Below, piece by piece: positions 55,301-64,000 of a DNA stretch of 64,000 nt. Made by a program: the position numbers and the translations under genes. The notes below the pieces were generated by a model. It was not told the DNA's origin and did no database searches. It was given only the letters and a program-made list of their open reading frames with translations. The stretch covers positions 5,960,754 to 6,024,753 of the forward strand of contig RPFO01000667.1 of assembly GCA_009746045.1 (NCBI GenBank), in the 5' to 3' direction. The stretch is from Mesostigma viride (lineage: Eukaryota; Streptophyta; Mesostigmatophyceae; Mesostigmatales; Mesostigmataceae). Within the stretch, counting starts at the first letter, position 1. Every line of letters begins with the position of its first letter.

Positions 55301-58300
55301 GCAGCAGCATGCGCCGGGAGTCCGAGATGCCCAGCACGCGCAGGTCAATCTTGAACTTCTCGCGCAGCGTGGCGGCCTGTGGCGGGTGGCAGTAAGAGCA
55401 AGCGACGGAAGGGTAAGGAAATGGGGTAACCGAGTGGGGCAAACAACACCACCAGTCTTACAAGAACACCCAGGCAGTGATGCTACTTCATGAGGGCGAC
55501 ACCAGGTATGTTGATTCCAGCTGCATGGCATGGTAGTAGTAACAACTCTCAGCTGTCTATGGCTCATGCTGGCACCCCCACTTCTGCCCTCCCCCACTAA
55601 GTCCACCCACCGACTCGCGATCTGCTTTAGAGGCATGCACCCCACAGTTCCTGCACTTTTGAGCTGATGGCGCTGTAATCCACACAATTGCACAGAGCGG
55701 TAGTGTCCCCGTACACCTTCTTGGCATGCTGCTACTGCCCTAAGGCATATAGTAGTGCAGAATCCAGGAGGAGCACGCCCATGCGCCTCGATCTATTCCA
55801 CCTACCCACAGCTTGCACCGCCCCATGTCGCATTTCAGCTTCGCATGCCTCCCCCCTTCCCCACCCCTTTCCCCACCCCTTGCCCCACCCCCTTTCCCTT
55901 CCCCCTTTTCCAACCCCTTTCTCACCGCCTTCCCCGCCCCCTTTCCCGCCCCCTTTCCCACCCCCTTTCCCTTTCCCCCTGCAACTGGATCTGCTTCAAT
56001 CGAGCAACACCCCTACACCCACCCATTCACCACCAACAACATCAAGTAGTGCACCCACCGGCAACTTGATCTGCTTCCGCAGCGCGCGGTAACCCCTAAT
56101 GTTGCATGTATATTGCTGATGAGAGGCCCCTATTCTTGCATGTATATTGCTGATGAGAGGTCCCTATTCGTGCACGTATATTGCTGATGAGAGGTCCCTA
56201 TTCGTGCACGTATATTGCTGATGAGAGGTCCCTATTCGTGCACGTATATTGCTGATGAGAGGTCCCTATTCGTGCACGTATAATGCTGATGAGAGGGCCC
56301 TATTCGTGCACGTATAATGCTGATGAGAGGTCCCTATTCTTGCGCGTATATTCCTGATGAGAGGTCCCTATTCTCGCATGTATATTGCGATGAGAGGTCC
56401 CTTTCTCCCCCCCCCCCCCCTTCCATGACAAAGTTACAAATCCATGACCAAGTTATTGTGCTTGGATTTTTCTTCTCTTTTCTTTTTTTGGGCGCAAATC
56501 CCGCCCACCTGCGACTCGATCTGGTTGATCAGTGCGCGCCCGATGTTCCCCGGTCCGATCACCCCCAGCGCAATCGTGAGGTCGGCCACGTAGAAGCGCG
56601 AGTGGACGACGCGCAGCGCGCGGATGGACTCACTTTGGTCCACGACGACTGTCACGTTGTACTCGGAGGAGCCCTGGGCGATCGCTCGGATGTTGATGTT
56701 GGCCTGGGGGTGGGAAGGGGGAGAGGGTCATGGTGAGGAGGGGGGGCGGCGGCGGCGGCGGCGGCGGTGGTAAAGATATTTAATTACTATTTTTTATTTT
56801 TTATTACTATTTTTCAATATTATTGAGTGTGGGGTTGGGAATGCACAGCAGATATGTGAGTTGCACTTTCGGACATGCCTAAGTTGGCCTGCAGTGAGTA
56901 TGAGATGGAAGTTGCATACATGCATGCAACTGCATACCCATATATCAATACCCATATATCAAATAAGAAGTCTCGCATTTGCTGGGGACGATGGGTATGA
57001 CATTAATATGGGGGGGGGAGGAATCTGCCAAGTGTGCATGGGAGAGCTCGCCAACCGGGGCAAGTGCTTGTGGGAGCTCGCTGGACAGAAGTAATCAAAT
57101 GTAAGATCAATTTTGTCAGATTGTTTGGAATGGTTTAGTTAGTGGAACTGTTTGGTTGAGTTGTTGGATGCTTACCTAACGTATGAGAGAAGGTGGCCAT
57201 CCCTTGGCAGTCGCATAAGCACGCGTCAAAGAAAAAAAGGAAGTTCCATGAAAGTAAAAGAAAAGGAAAAAGTATCACGAACCAACGGAAGAGGGCCAAA
57301 TGGGCAACCCACCTTGGCGAGGGCTGAGAAAATGTTGGCGGCGACACCTGGCGAGTGCGCCATGCGCTGCCCGACCACCGCCAGCACGCTGCAGTTGGGG
57401 ATGGCGCCCACCTGCAGGGGGGTGCGGGCCAGGGACGCGGAACGGCCACAGTGCGTAAGCGATCCAGAGTAAACTATTTTTGCCATGGGCAGAGCTACAC
57501 CAACAGAGGCCCGTGACATGATATAATTGGTTGAAAACTGGATCCTTTAACAAATGGGCTGGAGTAGCTCGCTGTCAAGGCAAGGGAAAAAATGATAATA
57601 AACCACATCAGCAACATGCCCTCCCACCCCTTCTTGATACTGCTGTCGCCGCACAGTGACCTTGCTCACTACTTTCCCATAACTATTGTCCACCTTAATC
57701 TCAGCAGTACCACTACCAATTGTTGTAACGTCACGACAACCCACCACGGCGATGCGGCCCCTCTCCCGCGCCTGCTTGAAGATGCTCCTGACCACATAGC
57801 CACCTTGCTCACTATACCTCCTTCCTGTTCTACCATCACCCAAACCACAACCCACCTCGGCGATCCGCCCGCTCTCCAGCGCCTGCTTGAAGATGCTCTT
57901 GACCGCCTTGACCGCAGCGGCTGCGTCCGTGGACGGCACCGCGAAGCACAGCGAGTGTTCGCTCGACGCCTGGCTGATCATGATCACGTTCGCGCCGGTG
58001 TCCTTGACCGCGGTAAAGATCGCGCTCGCCGTGCCAGGGACGCCCACCATGCCCGCGCTGGGATCAGGGTGATAGGATGAGTCATGGTACCATACCAAAT
58101 AGGGAGCCAAATGAGGAAAAACGTTATGAAGCTGAGCGGTGAGTACATGCCCACCATGCCCGCACTGGGATCAGGGAGATAACGGTACCATACCAAAAGG
58201 GGAAATCGGATGAGGACCAAACAGACTGGTGAGTACATGCCCGCCACACCCACGCTGGAACTATGAAAATGGATGCACCATTGCCGGATTAGATTGAGAG

Positions 58301-61300
58301 TTTGCCAGATAGGATTGATAGCTTGACAGATTGGGTTGCTGTAATTAAGACGGCGATCCAAGATTGCTTTGATGGACAAAAGGAACCCTTGCATCTGATG
58401 AAAGGGAGACGGCAGCAGCAGGCCCTTACACGTCGGCCCGCACAGGTCCATGACAGCATGCTCTTACATGTCAACCAAGGAGGGCCGAGTAGTGGGGCCC
58501 GTCATGTCAGGCTGTCAAGAAACCTTAACATCCTTACAACAATAATTGGCTTTGATGGTAGGCAAGGGCCGGCACTAGGATCAGCAGGTTGACAGCGTGG
58601 CTCGTGACCTGGATGGCACCGCAAGGACCTACCCCTCCACGTTGATCAGCGTGACGTTGTCGATGGTCGCAAAGCCCTTGACGAGCCCGCCCGTCCGCGA
58701 CTTCCCGTCGACCTTGCTGCCCTCGCTGCTGATGACGGTCCCCGGCGCGTCCGTGTTGAAGAAGTTGCGGATGGTGATCGGGATGGAGGAGCGGATGACA
58801 GGCAGAGTCGTGCGCGGGTGCAGCACATTGGCGCCAAAGTATGACATCTCCCAGGCCTCCTGGTAAGTCATCGCCTCGAGCACGCACGCGTCATCGACTG
58901 CGTGCCAAGGGATGAGTGGGTGGGTGGGTGGGTGGGTGGGTGGGTGGGTGGGTGGGTGGGTGGGTGGGTGGGTGGGTGGGTGGGTGGGTGGGTGGGTGGG
59001 TGGGTGGGTGGGTGGGTGGGTGGGTGGGTGGGTGGGTGGGGGAACCAGAAGGCATGTTTAGGACCATGCACACATCATTGACTGGGTTGTTGAGGAGACG
59101 GGGTGGGGTGGGGTGGGAGGAAGAAAGGAAATGCATTGCATGGGTGCACCATTCCCGAGCAGGGAAGTGAGGAGGGACCCACAGGTGAGGGAAGCACTTA
59201 CAGATTCAATAAGGCAGATGGCAAACCACCCGCCCCCCTGCCCCACAACAGAACAAGATGAAAACCAAAAATCTCCCATGAATGCCCGATGTCCGAACAC
59301 ATGGAAAAAGCCCCCCAAAACGCTAATACACACAAAAATGGCTCAATTTAACCTGCAGTCCACCCTGGCCTACCAGACCCTGGCCAGCTCGCCCCCCCCC
59401 CCACCTTAAGAGTTGTCATAGTTTGGCAACAAGAGAAGGTGGCAGGTGTCGCCCCGCCCAGCTCTTCCACAGTCAGACACATAATAGTCACACACACATA
59501 ATAGTAGTACTATCAACACAAAGATTAATTAGGCAAGATAATAAGGCATCTACTCCTTATTTTATCCAGTTCGTACTCCTCTTATCTTACTTTAGTACTC
59601 ACGGTGGCGGCCGGCTTCTGCCGGCGCCCTGATGCTAAGCCTTTTCATAGACTGCCAAACCAAGGCGATTGCACACGCTTTACGTTGCCAGGATGATTCT
59701 TGCTGCCGCCACCCACCTTTCCGAGGGTCCGCGCTGTAGACCCCGTTCACGTCCGTCCAGATGGTCAGCTGCTTGGCCTCCAACAGGCTGGCAAAGATGG
59801 CGGCCGAGAAGTCGGAGCCGTCGCGCCGGAGGGTGGTCGGACGGCCCTGCGTGGTGGATGCGATGAAACCTGGGGTGGGGTGGGGTGTCGACGAGTGCAG
59901 ACCGGCCGATCACGAAGGAAGGGAAGTAGAACAGTGTGACTAGTGGATGCGATGAAGCCTGAGAGTATGTGTGTGTGTGCATGCGCACGCGCGCGTGTGT
60001 GTGTGTAGAGTAGAATAAGCAAACGACAAGGCATGGGACGTAGATCATTGTTACTGGGACGCAATGATGCCTGTGATGGCGTGGGGTGTGGAGACGGGTG
60101 CGGGATGGTGCAGAGAGGGATGCATACAGGCCGATTAGGGAGGTAGGGCTGTATGACTAATAGAGTATGGAAGTAGAGCCCTATGATTAACCAAGTATGG
60201 AAGTAGAGCTGTATGATTAGTTGACCCAACAAAGCCTGGGGGAAGGTGGGCGAGGGGGTGGGGTGGGTGGGGGGGAGAGAAACATACAGGGGGGAGTAGT
60301 AAGCGGCATGCAGATAACGAAGTATGGGATGTCGATGACTAGGATTGGGACATAGGGAAAGTATTTATTACAGTGCACTTGTGGCATCGGTGGACCCTCA
60401 CCGGTGATGATGACAACGTCGGCCACGCCGCCCTTCTGTGCGGCGGCCCACTTGTCCAGTCCCGCGTTGGACTCTGGGTAGAGCGGGTCGACCTGGTTGC
60501 CTTCGACCGGTTCCACCACCAGCACGTCGCGCGCGTCCATCCAGCTGGCGGGCGTCCCGTTCTGGTCAGTCACAAAACGTTTATAGGACGAAACGAAAAT
60601 TTTTGTATGGGGTCCGCAAGATTCATTTTCGGGGTCTGCAAAATTTATTGCTTATTTGGGGTCCGCAAGGATTATTGTTTATCTGGGGCCAGCAGGTATC
60701 ATAGTTTAATTGGGGTCCGCAAGGTTTATTGTTTATGCCGGTCCGGTAGATGCGTGCCAGGGGCTAACCGGGTCTCGAAGGGGAGCGGGTTTGGGGGCAC
60801 AAATGGTTTCAGGGGAGCGGGTTTGGGGGCACAAATGGTTTCAGGCAGGCGAGCCGGCTAGAGAATCGGGGCAGGGGGAGGAGGAGAAGTGTTGAAATGA
60901 AGGGGGGTAATGGAGGGGCACGGAGGAAGGAGAGGTTGGAGCGGGCTACTGACAAGAAGGGCAACCTGAGGGGATGTTGGGGGGGGGGGGGGGAGGTTGG
61001 GACCTTGAAGGGAGAGGGTGGCACAGAGCAGAGGGGGATGGTTATGGGAACAACAAGGGGGTCCATGCGAAGGCAATGTACGCGATGCAGTCTACGTGTA
61101 CATTGATCAATGCGAGGGCAACATTGGGTGGGTGGGGGCGAAAAGGGAGGGGGGGGGCAAGGGGGGCTGTTTGGCTTGCGTGCCAATTTATCCGTGCACC
61201 CGATATCATATAAAATAAACAAAGGATCAAGCCGTTAGGCACGATAAACATGGGAAACTCGAGGACAAATGAGAACGTGGCATTTTGGACACATGCCTGG

Positions 61301-63725
61301 CGCTGACTTGTCTGGGGTGGGCCTTGGGCGTGGGGGGCTTCACATTGCGAGAATGCCAGGCCTGCCGACTACTTTTTCCAAGACATGCACAGGGAAACAC
61401 ACAGCTCCCCCCCACACACACACCCCAACGCTGAGGGGAAGAGCAATTCACAGGGGGGCAGCAACCAGGAGGGGAGTTGGCAGGAACATATACAAAACAC
61501 ACACACAAACACACAGTGAAGCTGGCATAGAAAAAAAATGTAATGTACCTATTGATAAGGAACGCACGAAAACGGCGGGAGTGCAAACCCCTTGAAGCAT
61601 AGAAACGAACAACTTGCACCTGAGTGCCTTGCAGGCAGTCACGCACAAACATCGGTACCACAAAACATTTCATTTCTCACGGCATACTCACCGCGTTGCG
61701 CCATGCATACTCACCGCATTGAGCACAGCCGCCAGGATCTGGGACGACCAGAGCTCGCCGTGGCCCACCACGTACTCCACAAAGATGTCCGTGGCCGAGC
61801 CAGCTGTCGCGACGCCGGTGATGCCAGCCGATGTGGTTCAGACGCCATAATCAAAACATTAAAATAATAATAGGAGTAGTAAATACTAGAATAATTATAA
61901 GAGTGATAGCAATAATTTCATGATTCCGATCAAGGGCAGCATGGGGGCAGTCGACAGCCATCAGGGTCAGGCTCGCAGCAGCGTAGGAAGCAGCCTGCTA
62001 GAGGTTGAGCATTTCGTACTTTGCAAGATATTCTGTTGCGGCCATGGGGCCTTTGTTGCCTTTGGGATGAAGATTAGGTGCACTGTGGAACCTCCCAACC
62101 GGCGTAGAGTGCATGGCCAACACGTGCATGTGGGGCACGATGTTTACTAGGGGCTGCAGGGGAGCGGTCCACCAAGTGCCACCCACTAATCTCGGTGGGT
62201 GCTGCTGACCTCCACCCACTTATCTCGGTGGGTGCTGCTCATCTCAACCCACTAATCTTGGATGCTTGCGCAGCCATCGGGCCACTCACCCACCCGGATC
62301 GCCGCGCATTGGTACCCAGTAAAAATGCTTGCCATGCCAAGCCATTGAAGTGATCGAAAATCATTGAATTTTCGGGTCAGGCACCCATCCGGATGGCCAT
62401 GCAGCAGCGCCCAAAAATATTGGCATGCCGAGTAAACAGACCACGCACTGAATCAGATGGCCACACAGCTCTGGTTGTCTCATTGGCACTGGGGTACCCA
62501 GAGATGATGCCTGCCCTGCAAAGGCTTCCGGCTACGACCGGACGCACAGATCCCGACGGCCATCAGCGATACGCACAATAAATTCTGCCATACGAAGGCC
62601 TTCTGCCTTGCAAAGGTAATCTTTGCTTTTGCGTGGCAAACACTACCAATATAGACCACTAAAGATACACCACCCACCAATCCAGATGGCCTTGAGCAAT
62701 GCCTTGAGGTCCTCGATGTCATTCCTCAAAATACCAACGATCCTGTTTTCAGAGAGAGGGGCGGTGGGGGGGGGGGGGGGGCGCGCGATTCCAGAATTCC
62801 GATAGCAGACCTGTTAGCCCATGAGGAATGCGACAGGACAGTTGCCACTACCTAGTTGACAAGCTATTAGCTAATCGCACAATCCATCCGCTTTATTACA
62901 ATAGGACGGTTGCCACTACCTGGTTTACCAGGTAGTAGCTAACGACATCAGCCATGAGCATTATATAGTGAGAGGACAGGTGCCACTACCTAGTTGACTA
63001 GCTAGTAGGTGATGACACCAGCCATGAGCAATATTGCGATTGGACTGTTGCCATCACACAGTTGACTAGCGAATGACCCCATTGGCTAACTGCTGCCTCA
63101 CGGTGGCACCCACCGGTCACCATACTATAGTGCGAGTCATGTAGTCATACTATGTGAATATTGCTTAAGTCATGGTGGTATAATATTATGAATATGCATC
63201 ATATGAATATGAACATGACTTTTTATATCCCTATTTAAGTCATTCTACTACTATAGTGCGAGTGCCAATGGGTGCCCACCCACCCACCCACTGGTCACTT
63301 CACCACCCGTGCAGTGTACAAGCGGTGGCCCACCCACCCACCCACTGGTCACTTCACCACCCGTGCAGTGTACAAGCGGTGGCCCACCCACCCACCCAAT
63401 GGTCACTATACCACCCGTGCAGTGTACAAGCGGTGGCCCGCCCACCCACCAGCCCGCGGCGCCGTGTCCTCGTGCTTCTGCTGCGAAGTGTGCCCACACT
63501 ACAGTGGCCCTACACTATAGCATACTACCTCAACATGTACCTCCCCTCCCCACCCACCGGTCCAGCTCCGGCCCTGCCCGCAGCAGCGCGCGCGCCGTGT
63601 CCTCATGCTTCTTCTGCAGCGTGTCCAGGTCCTTGAGGTACTGCTTGTCACGCGCCTCTGCGTGGGAAATCGCGTCGTACAACATGTCGGTGACGGTCGC
63701 CATCGCAGACACGACCACCGCCTTG
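48949..63725 (-). CDS. Bifunctional aspartokinase/homoserine dehydrogenase (5' partial, 15 exons)
   Basis: First and third steps from aspartate toward threonine, methionine and isoleucine; plastid location is inferred from plants. Exons: 63725-63558, 62742-62678, 61803-61715, 60561-60402, 59869-59717, 58897-58633, 58057-57856, 57411-57313, 56703-56509, 55376-55291, 54582-54420, 53529-53330, 52381-52162, 50983-50891, 49194-48949. All are GT-AG and in phase: 800 residues plus TAA. Kinase landmarks: [42 protein letters not shown] (residues 1 to about 235). ACT-type region: [29 protein letters not shown]. Dehydrogenase: GVIGPGNIG (56539-56565), [30 protein letters not shown] with catalytic Lys, and C-terminal LRLVG. 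The ACT region implies threonine feedback control (family knowledge). The N-terminal KFGGTS exon and any transit peptide lie right of the window. Confidence 0.95.
49286..49480. repeat. GT and GGGT microsatellite, AK-HSDH intron 14
   Basis: TG repeats with TGGATGGATG interruptions lead into a pure GGGT tract (about 49370-49458). It lies within 100-300 bases of the acceptor of the last exon. Confidence 0.95.
49573..50520. repeat. GAGT / GGGTGAGT compound microsatellite, AK-HSDH intron 14
   Basis: About 820 bases: pure GAGT (to about 49742), then alternating GGGT-GAGT with short islands of GGGCGAGC-type variants (about 49785, 49965-50000, 50085-50120), then pure GAGT again (about 50227-50395). 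A GT-rich and GAGG-rich tail follows to 50520. The GGGT-GAGT core behaves as an 8-bp unit inserted in a 4-bp array. Confidence 0.96.
50660..50860. repeat. 48-bp tandem repeat and exon 14 donor ghost
   Basis: Units of 48 bp (CTCCCACCTACTACTATCCT...GCACCAATAATATTTGTA) begin near 50671, 50719 and 50767. The last unit runs into GCACCATCCCCTTCTCCCCC...CCATCTTGGCCTTGTCAGCC at 50800-50850, a decayed copy of the real exon 14 end at 50888-50930. Confidence 0.85.
51761..51813. repeat. Imperfect hairpin built from exon 13 donor-like sequence
   Basis: GGCGGTT(C)GGTCACTA(T)AAGCATCCC is followed by ATGGGATGCTTTAGTGACCTAACCGCC, its near-exact reverse complement. GGTCACT and CCGCC recur in the real donor region GACCCACCGCCAGC at 52156-52168 and in GAGTGACCAACCGCCAGC near 51826. 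Confidence 0.85.
52735..52985. repeat. CCCCT-rich pyrimidine tract, AK-HSDH intron 12
   Basis: About 250 bases of CCCCT/CCCT/CCTT units with scattered extra CTCC, grading into CTCCT and TTCT. On the coding strand it is a long purine tract. Purine-pyrimidine asymmetry may favour triplex formation. Confidence 0.93.
53048..53160. repeat. 33-bp tandem repeat, 4 copies, AK-HSDH intron 12
   Basis: GAACATGATACTG-TAGTGGAATAGTAGTGATA units begin at 53048, 53081, 53114 and 53147. The array runs directly into a decayed copy of the exon 12 3' part (53155-53245). Confidence 0.9.
54151..54440 (-). repeat. 44-bp tandem array of the exon 11 donor junction (6 ghosts plus the real one)
   Basis: CTCACCTGCTGCAGCCAGCC begins at 54151, 54195, 54239, 54283, 54327, 54371 and 54415, exactly 44 bp apart. 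The last is the true junction (donor GT at 54419-54418). On the coding strand each unit reads TGGCTGCAG, CAG, then GTGAGCAGTGTG, so six further donor-like sites follow the real one. Units alternate between the exon-like GATGTAGTGG and GAGGTCGTGG. More decayed versions lie near 53897-54090. Confidence 0.95.
55140..55255. repeat. 27-bp tandem repeat, AK-HSDH intron 10
   Basis: TACTACTATACCATTATA units begin at 55158, 55185 and 55212, with a partial copy near 55240. They lie about 40 bases downstream of the exon 10 donor. Confidence 0.85.
56092..56404. repeat. 34-bp minisatellite, about 9 copies, AK-HSDH intron 9
   Basis: The unit TATTCGTGCACGTATATTGC plus TGATGAGAGGTCCC repeats every 34 bases (for example CTGATGAGAGG at 56116 and 56150). 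It ends in a poly-C run just before the exon 9 donor side (56509). Confidence 0.93.
58916..59040. repeat. GGGT microsatellite directly upstream of AK-HSDH exon 6
   Basis: A pure (GGGT)n tract of about 125 bases ends about 20 bases before the acceptor at 58898-58900, so on the coding strand a CCCA tract serves as the pyrimidine-rich region. The same unit occurs in intron 14 and in kinesin intron 1. Confidence 0.96.
63276..63490. repeat. 54-bp tandem repeat, 3 copies, AK-HSDH intron 1 of the window
   Basis: TGGTCACTTCACCACCCGTG units start at 63292, 63346 and 63400, joined by CCCACC runs. The last runs into a decayed copy of the next exon edge (CGCCGTGTCCTCGTGCTTCT at about 63460-63480, compared with the real CGCCGTGTCCTCATGCTTCT at about 63593). 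Confidence 0.92.
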
Positions 63726-63869
63726 CTGCAGGGCGGGGGGGGTTGATAGGGGGGGGAAGGGGGGGGGTGGATGAATGAGGCCAGGGCAACATCCGGGACG
63801 GCCATCGCAGACACGACCGCCACCTTGCTGCAGGGCGGTGGCGATCGGGTGTGGGAATAATGGGTGGGG

Positions 63870-64000
63870 TGGGGTAATTAATAAATTAATAAATAATCAC
63901 GTAGACTGCATCACGTGGGTAACAGAAAAGGAACCCATTGACCCTTAAACACAACAAGGGAGGACGCCCCCGACTAGCTTGCACAAGCCAGGAGGGGGGG
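63870..64000 (-). mobile_element. R2-like LINE 3' end (diverged hairpin) in AK-HSDH intron at window edge
   Basis: ATTAATAAATTAATAAAT is followed by CACGTAGACTGCATCACGTG (63898-63917, a decayed hairpin), GGGTAACAGA(AA)AGGAACCC and AGGGAGGACGCC, matching 45140-45215 and 17793-17870 with changes. The element continues past the window end. Confidence 0.65.

Noticed and set aside
56056-56092. Exon-like [11 protein letters not shown] followed by GTGGGT in AK-HSDH intron 9
   Set aside because: Exons 9 and 10 join in phase at the length expected for homoserine dehydrogenases. The piece resembles exon 10 start (TLREKFKID) and is better read as a ghost.
1-64000. tRNA, rRNA, riboswitch or bacterial-type regulatory elements
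   Set aside because: No tRNA B-box-like GGTTCGAATCC or conserved rRNA string was recognised by eye. A tRNAscan/Infernal run would be decisive.

Overview
The window is nuclear DNA of a eukaryote with GC-rich exons, long GT-AG introns and very repeat-rich intergenic DNA. Short plant-type telomere blocks (CCCTAAA units) lie inside it, and it encodes a fused aspartokinase/homoserine dehydrogenase of the plant/bacterial type. Together these suggest an alga or related protist (inference; the species cannot be read from the sequence). No tRNA, rRNA, CRISPR array or bacterial operon was recognised.

Layout. (1) About 1.1-14.65 kb, plus strand: 13 exons of a kinesin-14-like motor protein whose 5' end lies left of the window. 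(2) About 14.65-32.4 kb: intergenic DNA built from nested relics of two kinds of non-LTR retrotransposon: an R2-like kind with a CCHC finger and a C-terminal endonuclease-like region, and an APE/L1-like kind. A candidate DNA transposon splits one R2-like copy. (3) 32.4-35.4 kb, minus strand: a complete four-exon gene for a 147-residue UBTD-type protein, with telomere-like repeats in its last intron. (4) About 35.4-48.9 kb: weak or decayed ORFs, a degenerate satellite, three L1-ORF1-like relics and a LINE-in-LINE insertion with an 11-bp target-site duplication. (5) 48.9-63.7 kb, minus strand: 15 exons of aspartokinase/homoserine dehydrogenase; its N-terminal exon(s) lie right of the window.

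The three genes have no evident shared pathway. One is a microtubule motor, one a probable membrane-anchored ubiquitin-pathway adaptor, and one carries two steps of threonine/methionine/isoleucine synthesis. All exon joins given here were checked for phase: within each gene every join keeps one open frame.

The most unusual signal is in the introns of the two large genes. Many splice junctions are echoed inside the adjoining intron by decayed same-orientation copies of the junction (the splice site plus about 15-60 bases of exon). Some are single copies and some are tandem arrays (63 bp x about 5 starting at a kinesin donor; 44 bp x 7 at an AK-HSDH donor). I call these ghost junctions. A second unusual signal is a 19-nt hairpin directly before a TTAA-repeat tail, shared by the 3' ends of two apparently unrelated retrotransposon families, with elements landing in each other's tails.
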